Shown: piece by piece, positions 39,067 to 46,200 of the stretch | Numbering within the stretch: position 1 is the stretch's first letter | Layout: each line of letters opens with the position of its first letter | Source of the DNA: Aplysia californica | Lineage: Eukaryota; Mollusca; Gastropoda; Aplysiida; Aplysiidae | Assembly (NCBI RefSeq): GCF_000002075.1 | Contig: NW_004797524.1 | Span: 344,571-408,570, forward strand | Direction of reading: 5' to 3' | DNA: 64,000 bases | Notes under the pieces: model-generated | Databases searched by the model: none | The model's input: only the letters and a program-made list of their open reading frames with translations | Told to the model about the DNA's origin: nothing | Program-made: the position numbers and the translations under genes

Positions 39067-41284
39067 CTGAGCAATATTCATGTGTATCGTTGGACAAAAA
39101 GTAGATCTGATTTAAATTTGATCAAACAAAATTTTGCTTTTTCTAATGGTTTCCAATCGTCAGTAGGCAAGCAGATCACGTTGTGCATGACAGTAAGCTG
39201 CAAGCAACAGTAACCAAGTGTAGGCTAACAACACAATAAGGCCCGCCTCATTTTCACTATTGCATAAGCAAGATTCGCTGCAACACAGCGCGTGTACTCT
39301 GTGTTGTGTATCAGGTTATTGCATCATTAGAAGGGGGGCCTAGCATTACTATGATATTACGTTATAATACGGCCTTGGCCTATGCCAGAAAAAAAGACAA
39401 AAGTGTTCCAAGGTATATGTCCTTTCGTGCGAATAGAATTGATAAAACGTTGTATCAATTTTTTACACACGAAACAGCGTAAGGCTGTGTACCCAGTTTC
39501 GTCTGATTCGGTGGCGCTGAGTGTTACTTACGCCCTTTTGGGGTTTTTACTGCTAGTACTGTTATCTTAAAGCTAGGGATACACCGTTTCGTGTGAACAT
39601 AGATCTGAGGCAGCGCTATCAACTAGTAGTAACAACTCAAAACTGCCACAATCTGGAATACGCCCTTTCGTGTGATAGGCGACGAAACATATATCTAGAT
39701 CTAGTCATAGTCAGGGTTGTCAGATTGGAGCCAAATCCCAGAAATTTGGCTTTTTGGATCGCGTCTTGCCTGGAGAATTTCATTTGACTCTATGGCTATT
39801 TTTTTTACTCCAAACCTCAAATGTTTAAGAAAAAGGGGACAGAAGAGGCAAAAAGAATAGAAAAAAAATGAAAATGAAGGAAAGAGCTTGGATTAAAAAT
39901 GTTTTTAAACTAGTTAACACGATTTAACGCCCCACTTGCCCATTTGGTGTGAATAATTTACAACCCTTCTACCCTTGTGCAAGAGCATTTCGACCCTTGA
40001 AAGCAAAAAAGTCTTAAGTGCCAAAATAAACAAATCAGTAATCAGACATATAAACATATGGCTGAATGGAGCTTGATGTCACCTTTCAAAGCAATTTTGT
40101 CTATCTCACTACTCAAACTTGTTCAACAATTATAGGAAAATCACATTTTGTCTACCTCAAGACTCAAACTTGTTCAAAATTTTCATATACATGATTCTCT
40201 CCAAACAGCAGTCATGGCACTTCAGACATTTTTGCTTTCACGGGTCGATTTATTGTCTCATGCTTATGTCTCGTTATGTTTGTACTCGCTTTCTCCTGTT
40301 CCTTGCACCACGCAGACCTAATTTATTGTTTGAAGGCAGAGAGTGAGAGGTCTGCCATCGTTAAGTGTGTAAACAAGGAAAGGTCCGGCCAGTCCCACAT
40401 CCCGCTCAGTAGCATCAATAGTGAGCCTTTTTTTTAATGGAGAGGCGAAAAATGTTTTTACATTATTATTCGTTCCCAACCACTCCCTCTCACTCTCACA
40501 CTCCCTCTCACTCTCCCTCTCACTCTCTCTCTCACTCTCTCTCTCTCTCTCACACACACTCTCTCACACTCGCTCTCTCTCACACTCTCTCTCACACACA
40601 CTCTCTTTCTCTCATACTCTCTCTCTCACACACACACTCTCTCTCACTCTCTCACACACTCTCTCTCTCACTCTCTCTCACACAATCTCTCTCACACACT
40701 CTCTCTCACTCACTCTCTCACACTCTCCCTCTCTCACACACTCTCTCTCACACTCACTCTTTCTCTCTCACTCTCTCACACACACACACAAAATTTACAA
40801 ACACATGCATGCATTCAAATAAATACAGCAACACAATAAAAAACTGATAACAAATGATGACTGGTTTTCAATAAAACATCAATGTTAGACATCTGTCTGT
40901 CAGTCTTTCTCTCTTTCTCTCTCACACAGACACACATACACATTTACAAAGACATGGCATGCATTCAAATGAAAACAGCAACACCAAAAAACTGATTTAA
41001 CAAGGTAACGGGTTTACAATAAAACATCAATGTAAGGTATATTTCTTTGGCCACCTCTATTTTCACCCGGGGTGAGAATAGTGCAGGCGAGTCTTTTGGC
41101 TATTCTCACCCGGTGCGCGTTCACCGTTATAGCCTAGATCTAGGCCAACAAATTTTGCGTTCACCCTAAACCACAGAATTCTACACTGTGACAACAGAAA
41201 AAATTGTAGAATTCTGTGCCGTGAACAAACGTTCCATTACAACTGTAGCCTACTAAAAGCGTACAATTTTGTCTGTGGGCAGTG

Positions 41285-41323
<39 letters not shown>

Positions 41324-41821
41324 GAGTAGCGCGAGAACTTCCAGTCAAAACAAAATGGCGACCCGCGTAGTTCGGCTCGATTCGAAAAGTTAAATAGCCG
41401 TAGCATCTTTGTACATGTAGACAACCAAATTAATTTACTTTTGATCGTCCACACCATTAGACAGTATTTGAACACAGAAAGAGACAGAGAGAGAGAGAGA
41501 GAGGGGAGGAGTAGATCTTGTGAGAACTTCCGGGCAAAACAAAATGGCGACCCGCGTAGTTCTGCTCGATTCGAACAGTGAAATAGCCATAGCATCTTTG
41601 AAGACGATCAAATTAGCTTACTTTTGTGCTATAACGTAATTTTTTCTTGGCTTTTATCAATTTGATCATCCACATCGATAGAAAGTATTCCGAAATAAGG
41701 AAAAACAGGTCTTGTTTCAAATCGGGTGAGAATAGCCTACGGTCGCAAGTCTCACCCGGGGTGAGAGGTCGATCGTATTTCTATTCTCACCCCGGATGAG
41801 AATAGCCACTTCCTATTTCTT

Positions 41822-41854
<33 letters not shown>

Positions 41855-42610
41855 TACACATGTCATGTACACCCCCCCCCCCCCTACACACACATAAAAA
41901 CACTCAAACACTCTCTCTCTCTTTCACACACACACACATCCACCCCCCCCCCCCTCACACACACACACACACACAAATGAATACAGCAACATCAGTAAAC
42001 TGACTAAATCAATGCAGTACTTTCTTTCTCACTCTCTTGACCCCTAATGCCGCGGTAAGGGCACTGACAATACCTTGTACCGCAGCGCGGCAGTATTGCC
42101 GCGCTGCGGTACATAGTATTCTCATAGTGCCCTTACCGCGGCATTTTCTCTCAACACGTGAAAAATGCACGAATTGCGACACATCATATTGCATAATCAT
42201 ATGTAGAATGTAGATATCTAATTCTAGCCATTTATCCACCAAATAAATAACAATAGACATCATTAAGTATGATTAAGAAAACTCCCTTTTAATATGTGAT
42301 AAAAAGTGCAAACACACTTGAAAACTAAAAAAGCGAAGTCAAAATTGGTACGACGGCAAAATTTCGATCCCTGGTTCGAAATTGTCACGTGTTCGCAATG
42401 GACCAGGAAAGAAAGAAACGGACCAGCGCAACGGACACCACTGCAGTTTTAAATTTACAATAACAAAAGTAGTAGGTGAGAAATTGCCAAAACTAGACCA
42501 ACTGCCGCGCTGGGGGCACCGCCACGGTCTGGCACATCGACTCTAGTCTTACTGAAAGTTACTGCCATTACACTGTACAGTGTGGGGCCTTACCCGATTG
42601 ATGAAGCCAT
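27654..42610 (-). CDS. VCF1: FAM104/VCF-like p97 (VCP) nuclear cofactor, four coding exons
   Basis: Human FAM104A/B (VCF1/VCF2) bind p97/VCP through a C-terminal helix and promote its nuclear localisation. Coding exons on the minus strand are 42610-42594, 33723-33637, 29158-29131 and 28319-27654, giving 265 residues with all phases agreeing. Residues 8-32 resemble the family's bipartite basic signal (NRKRSRDD then ISKRINSLR). Residues 45-240 are low-complexity Ser/Pro/Gln/Met-rich. The C-terminus YYSVNQMLYEAHVSRVRR matches the family's SINQxLxEAHFxxLxxR helix. The protein is longer than I recall for the human ones. It is divergent from the DPF gene with ATGs 549 bp apart. Identity rests on the two short motifs and their order. 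The first exon rests on phase, donor and ATG context. Confidence 0.68.
29131..29158 (-). CDS. VCF1: VCF-like exon 3: 28-nt microexon
   Basis: Minus-strand acceptor ACCCCCAG precedes 28 nt, then donor CAG/GTATGTG. It completes a Glu codon and encodes GQTPGISAQ. Without it exon 2 (ending with two codon bases) and exon 4 (phase 0) cannot join in frame; with it they do. Confidence 0.78.
29810..30005 (+). mobile_element. CR1/Jockey-type RT fragment (YADD motif)
   Basis: The frame reads TYADDTQLYKSVPPSDVKTL, then KNWMIDNNLQLNENNMEILL, the palm YADD motif and following segment of a LINE RT. No longer coding context is present. It lies in intron 2 of the VCF-like gene. Confidence 0.75.
30064..30160. 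repeat. (GT)n microsatellite
   Basis: Imperfect GT run after the YADD RT fragment. Confidence 0.95.
30170..30290 (+). mobile_element. SINE/LINE 3' tail with TTA repeat
   Basis: AAAGCACCTAGAGCTGTG then GCGCAATAGAAATGATCTG and a (TTA)n tail, the style of mollusc SINE/CR1 tails. No head is seen upstream; a GT microsatellite intervenes. Confidence 0.5.
30291..32176. other. Intron sequence, nothing recognised
   Basis: Within intron 2 of the VCF-like gene; AT-rich with short microsatellites. Confidence 0.55.
32177..32697 (-). mobile_element. Long tRNA-headed SINE, second full copy
   Basis: Same structure as 1310-1830, from the ACGGCGCTCGCAACTGCATA tail to the tRNA-like head ending GGCTCTCATGGCC. 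It is in intron 2 of the VCF-like gene. Confidence 0.85.
33637..33723 (-). CDS. VCF1: VCF-like exon 2: basic nuclear-signal segment
   Basis: Minus-strand acceptor CTTCAG at 33724-33729 and donor GA/GTAAGT at 33636. Encodes VNRKRSRDDLEDGDDCLPI then SKRINSLRI, like the RKR-to-KR segment near the N-terminus of FAM104 proteins. Confidence 0.8.
34587..35416. mobile_element. pogo/Tigger-like non-autonomous element, TA TSD
   Basis: The ends CAGTGGAACTCGGTTACAAC and, inverted, CAGTGGAAGTCGGATTCAAC are flanked by TA. CGGATTCAACGAG recurs subterminally at both ends. The interior has poly(G) and poly(C) runs and no transposase. Confidence 0.82.
35660..35995 (+). mobile_element. CR1-like RT fragment
   Basis: Plus-strand frames give FLGTIDERGDWQNHIISSVK, then LYKTLFLPYLN and NLRKSFRMILQNST, matching the thumb region of CR1-clade RTs (FLGVxID..W..HI; LY.SLI.PYLNY). 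Frameshifted and short. Confidence 0.6.
36060..36713. mobile_element. Harbinger-like MITE, TTA TSD
   Basis: The left end GGTAGTGTTAATTGCGACAG has an inverted partner ending at 36713 (about 45 bp including the GTGACAACTAACGC stretch). TTA flanks both ends (36057-36059 and 36714-36716). A second partial copy of the left terminal motif at 36105 suggests a tandem end. The interior holds a CA array and no ORF. Confidence 0.78.
36172..36250. repeat. (CA)n microsatellite in the Harbinger-like MITE
   Basis: CA array with CTCACACA interruptions inside the 36060-36713 element. Confidence 0.93.
36760..36780. repeat. CACCCGGGTG-core palindrome, site 1
   Basis: Near-perfect palindrome with TTCTCATCCCGGGTGAGAA. 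Further copies are at 41059-41081, 41751-41768, 41780-41806 and 54333-54384. Confidence 0.75.
37380..38808 (-). pseudogene. SHYCR-family transposon protein remains
   Basis: Several frames on the minus strand together keep the order of motifs typical of an unclassified multi-copy family in insects, cnidarians and molluscs: acidic N-terminal segment, Cys-rich segment with an IF-DFYKLADLQKQ motif, TLGIS, SHYCR, and KKDRCxxC. The Cys/His motifs look like zinc ligands. It is presumed to be the transposase of the surrounding element because nothing else coding is left between the inverted repeats. I cannot see the catalytic residues because the C-terminal part is absent. Confidence 0.65.
39035..39064. 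repeat. (TA)n run
   Basis: Short TA array inside the 36900-39684 transposon. Confidence 0.9.
39410..39680. repeat. Right subterminal TACGCCCTTTCGTGTG array
   Basis: Full or degenerate copies of TACGCCCTTTCGTGTG (both orientations) occur near 39410, 39458, 39530, 39575 and 39657. Matching copies at the left end are at 36902, 37131 and 37184. Confidence 0.6.
40480..40792. repeat. (CT)n/(CA)n compound repeat
   Basis: About 310 bp of CTCT and CACA units; long Ser/Leu/His frames through it are not genes. Confidence 0.97.
41059..41115. repeat. CACCCGGGTG-core palindromes, site 2
   Basis: TTTTCACCCGGGGTGAGAA plus a second half-copy TTCTCACCCGGTG. Confidence 0.7.
41283..41665. repeat. Two tandem ~200-bp units with GA runs and AAAATGGCGACC core
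   Basis: Each unit has a GA run, GAGAACTTCCxGxCAAAACA, AAAATGGCGACCCGCGTAGT and GATCxTCCACA segments. The palindrome TTCTCACCCCGGGTGAGAA flanks the pair at 41059-41115 and 41720-41806. Confidence 0.75.
41720..41810. repeat. CACCCGGGTG-core palindromes, site 3
   Basis: One half-site (CGGGTGAGAATAGCC) and two palindromes (TCTCACCCGGGGTGAGA and TTCTCACCCCGGATGAGAA) in 90 bp. Confidence 0.75.
41820..41975. repeat. CT/CA/poly(C) low-complexity block
   Basis: Alternating CT, CA and C runs. Confidence 0.95.
42046..42145. repeat. 100-bp GC-rich near-perfect hairpin
   Basis: Outer arms of 20 nt (42046-42065 with 42126-42145, starting AATGCCGCGG) and inner arms of 17 nt (42076-42092 with 42097-42113, TGTACCGCAGCGCGGCA) are perfect inverted repeats around a 4-nt loop. 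The 10-12 nt between the arms are also partly complementary. It lies in intron 1 of the VCF-like gene, about 450 bp from exon 1. It may be a short foldback MITE or a transcribed hairpin. Confidence 0.85.
42594..42610 (-). CDS. VCF1: VCF-like exon 1 (17 nt coding)
   Basis: Minus-strand ATG with A at -3 and G at +4 encodes MASSI plus two bases, then a strong donor GG/GTAAGG. Its two leftover bases (GG) plus the first base T of the exon at 33723 give Gly in frame with VNRKRSRDD. Shortness makes this the least certain exon. Confidence 0.5.
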
Positions 42611-43158
42611 GTTATGAAATTGATGAAGCGTGGTTTCTGAGCATGTAAAACTATCAAACGTTAGTTTACGTAAAACAGAACTGGGGGATATCACACACGC
42701 TACAGACAATACAATGTCTTATTACACTGCTACTGATCTTGATCTACACATGAGTGAAATAAAATAGTGCATGATTCGCTGTTTTTGTTGCTCTACTCCA
42801 ACTTCCGAGCCAGGACAATAATAAATTTACAGTAGCCTCCCTTAAATTGTTTTCATAAAATGAAAGTAGCTTCCCTTGACAAATAAAAGCTAAAAAGATA
42901 AATCCTAACAAGTTCGTCTTACAAGAGCAGAAAATAATTCCAACTAGTGAAGTACTTTATTGTGGTACATTTTTGGCTGTTTGATCAAAATCTTTTTTTA
43001 TTGTGTTAGATTATTACAAAAACATATAATTTAGTTTAAAAATCTAAATGTAAGCTTTTTAGTGTCATTTATAAAAGTTAAAAATGCAAGATTGCTTCGT
43101 GCATTAGACCTTTCAAGGCTTCGTTTGTACTTTGTACTTTTGCAATTACTTTTTCAAA
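42611..43158. promoter_or_regulatory. Candidate bidirectional promoter between VCF-like and DPF genes
   Basis: The region lies between two divergent start codons 549 bp apart. It is mostly AT-rich and I see no TATA box at a convincing distance from either ATG. The stretch should also contain both 5' UTRs. That it is shared is an inference from gene geometry. Confidence 0.5.
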
Positions 43159-43205
43159 ATGGCGTCGGAAGAAAGCGAAGGTCCAGGCCCAGTGATTCTG
43201 CATTG
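43159..43205 (+). CDS. DPF2: DPF exon 1 (start codon exon)
   Basis: ATG in a strong context (A at -3, G at +4) opens MASEESEGPGPVILH plus two bases of the next codon, followed by a consensus donor GTAAGT at 43206. The two leftover bases TG join the first base C of the exon at 55023 to give Cys in frame with the Requiem domain. Assignment rests on this phase fit, the donor and the ATG context; the N-terminus of the family is poorly conserved, so this exon is less certain than the others. Confidence 0.65.
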
Positions 43206-46200
43206 GTAAGTTTCTTTGTCTGAATTGCTTGTCAATTAGCGGTACGTTTTGTTTTGAACTTATTTTGGGTGAATTGCCTTGTGCTCCACCCTATTCATTT
43301 AGGTGTTGAAATTGGTGGTAGAGGCAGAGGTGTGATTGTGATGATCAGTCCATCAGTCCGTCGGAGTGCTGAAGAAACAGCTCCAGCAGTGCCAGGTCAG
43401 TACAGATGATAGGCGATTTTGTACTTTCGTTCGTTAAAGTCAAGCAGGGGGGCAATATGGAGGTGGGGGGGTTCAGGGGGGCATGCCCCCCTGAATTTTA
43501 TCCTAATTTGATGTTTTGCAGTTAGGTTGCATCCCTGCTCTTTGTGTAGCCTAATTCAAATAGTATTTGGTCTTCAAGACTTCTGGATTTCTTCTCTGAA
43601 TGTAAACAAATGGATCGTGGACTTTAACGAACGGAACTACAAGATCACCCAGATGATACAGTAAGATTAAGTACTTTACCGGATCACCAGTCGGAACTAC
43701 TTTCGCTATGCGTCCCTGGTGCCTAGTGGCCGGCTATTCTTCCTTCCCGAGCTCCCCTACTACTCACTCTCCTAGTCTTACTCGTACTCAGTCACTGACT
43801 CAGTCAGTTTCTAGTTTTCAACGACACGTCCTCACCCTTCGACAGCCCACAATTGACTGACGTCTCATACCGGGTTTTTCAGTCATCATGACCATGCTAC
43901 CGTGCCCTTTGACCCATGACCCTGACACCTTGAGGCTAATTGCTCGATCTAATCATGTGGTCCACTATTCTTATTTAATTCGCAGTGGCTACGTTCACGG
44001 CGCCGTGAACGTAGTCTGCAGGCTAGGTTCACGGCGCCGTGAATGTAGTTGGCAGGCTACGTTCACGGCGCCCTGAATGCAGTTTGCAGGCGCTGTTGTT
44101 GAGGCTACGTTCACAGCACTCAAGCTTCGTTTAGACGGAGCGTCCACTGCCGGTTGAAAATGTGGTAGCATCATTGAGTAGCATCAATATAAAAAGAGTG
44201 GAGAATTAAGTCATGAAGTAAAATTTTTAAAATTCTTTTGTTGCTATGGTTATGCCTGCCATTGGAATGTCATATAAAATGCACTAGCAATGCCAATCGC
44301 CCGCTGCGCCTTGTGCCGGAAATCGGCCTCCGCGCGAGGGGTATTTTTTGGGCCGCTCGGAATCAGAAGTGATTCTCTTCTAAGTTTAGTTACGGGAAAA
44401 CTCCTGGACAAAAATAAATGAAACTCGGCAACCAACTAGAGGAAAGGTTAAACTAACGACATGCCAGCGTACAATCCCGAACGATTACTAGAACCGGAGA
44501 TATTGCCGTGTTTGTGTGAATTTCCTCTGCGGTTCGAAAACTAGGCGGAGCTGCGGGTTGATCGCCAACCACACAAGCGCCCCACATGTCTTCTTTATTG
44601 CTGTAAAATTTCAGATCTCTGCGTTTAGTAGATTTTCCGTACCAACTTAAAATTACCACCCATCCATTGATAAAACCCTAGATCTAGAAACTTGATAGCG
44701 CATTCCAAACGCGAGGTGCCGGCACGCAAGAGGCGCGTGATCGCTAGGCGGCATGTGATTGGCTGCCTATAACCAAATGGGTCACCGATGACTACATCGC
44801 GGGTTTTCCCGATAGCGCTTTACTGAGTTTTAGAAGGGGTGATCGCGTCGCCGTAAAAACGATGTCACGCAATTCAACAAATTTCACGCAAATATCAGTC
44901 TTTAAGATCCAAAGTAATGAAGACATCGAAAAAGTGATAGCAGAACTAGATTCGGCACTAAAAATCACATGGAGATGCCAAGTTTCATTCATATGCTCCA
45001 ATTCATTACTGACTTATGAACAGTTTTTCCTCAAAATACATCAAAACATGTCCCACATTTTGGCGATTTTTTCCTATATATGAAGGTCCTCCAACATTTT
45101 GCAAACAAAAATCCCAATAACTTTTTTATTTATCAATGGATTTTTAATTTTTTAAAACCATAGTTCTTAGAATTTACTCTATTTTCATTTAAGTCCATTT
45201 TTAAGCAATTTGGATGAAAATTTAATTTTTCATTGTCATTGCTAAATGCACACATTTCTAGAATATCTATTATAAGGTTATAAATGATTTTAAATTTTAC
45301 AATAAGTGGTTTTGCAGCCTTCTGTGGCTGTTTTAGAGGATGGACTTGGCATTTTTGATGTAGGAGGAAAAACTTTTCCAGAATCGAGGTCCTAAATATG
45401 GGAATATTTTGACCACAAAAATCTCTGATCACAACAACAGATTAAATTTAGGCCGGCACTATTTCTCCGAGCGTTCGGGAAAATAGAGCTGGGCACTATT
45501 TCTCAGAATGTTCGGGAAAATAAAGCTGGGCACTATTTCTACGAACACTCGTGAAATCACATCCTTTCCCGCAAATTTTGGAAGATCTATAATATTATAG
45601 GCCTAACAAAGATTGTTCGTATACAATATATGTAACAGTGCCAATCGCCCGCTGTGCCTTGGGCCGGAAATCGGCCTCCGCGCGAGGGGTAATTTTTGGG
45701 CCGCTCGGAATCAGAAGTGACTCTCTTCTAAGTATAGTTACGGGAAAACTCCTAGACGAAAATAAATGAAACTCGGCAACCAATCAGAGGAAAGGTTAAT
45801 CTAATGACATGCCAGCGTACAATCTCGAACGATTACTAGAACTGGAGATATTGACGTGTTTGTGCGAATTTCCTCTGCGGTTCGAAAACCAAGCGGAGCT
45901 GCGGGTTGATCGCCGACCACACAAGCGTCCCACATGTCTTCTTTATTGCTGTAAAATTTCAGATCTCTGCGTTTAGTAGTATTTTACGTATCAACTTAAA
46001 ATTACCACCAATCCATTGATAAACACTAGAGCTGGAAACTAGATCACGCATTCCAAACCCGAGGTGCCGGCATGCAAGAGGCGCGTGATCGCAAGGCAGC
46101 ATGTGATTGGCTGCCTATAACTAAATAGGTCACCTATGACTACATTGCGGGTTTTTCCGATAGCGCTTTACTGAGTTTTAGAAGGGGTGATCGCGTCGAG

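Larger units (their letters stand above)
36900..39684 (-). mobile_element. DNA transposon with CGTCGCCT termini, 4-bp TSD AAAC and SHYCR-family ORF remains
   Basis: Terminal inverted repeats begin CGTCGCCTATCACACGAAAG and are identical for 27 bp. AAAC flanks both ends (36896-36899 and 39685-39688). Minus-strand coding remains read in order: an acidic DFDDSDTDPSFKPGKS segment (about 38.6 kb), RWIFQDFYKLADLQKQ (about 38.1 kb), FLATLGIS (37.93 kb), HVESHYCR (37766-37789), FHSPKKDRCSLC (about 37.6 kb) and ALFYKRRL (about 37.4 kb). The C-terminal half seen in the 12.4-kb element is missing. Subterminal copies of TACGCCCTTTCGTGTG occur inside both ends. The element sits in intron 1 of the VCF-like gene and is not intact. 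Confidence 0.85.

Noticed and set aside
40421-40847. Two overlapping Ser/Leu/His-rich frames of more than 130 residues
   Set aside because: They are translations of a CT/CA compound microsatellite.
42399-42460. Plus-strand ATG opening a basic peptide (MDQERKKRTS) as an alternative DPF first exon
   Set aside because: The following donor is weak (CAG/GTTTTA) and the phase does not join the Requiem exon as well as the ATG at 43159.
43888-44076. 62-residue frame before the 9.8-kb element
   Set aside because: Half of it is the palindromic terminal repeat; no homology.
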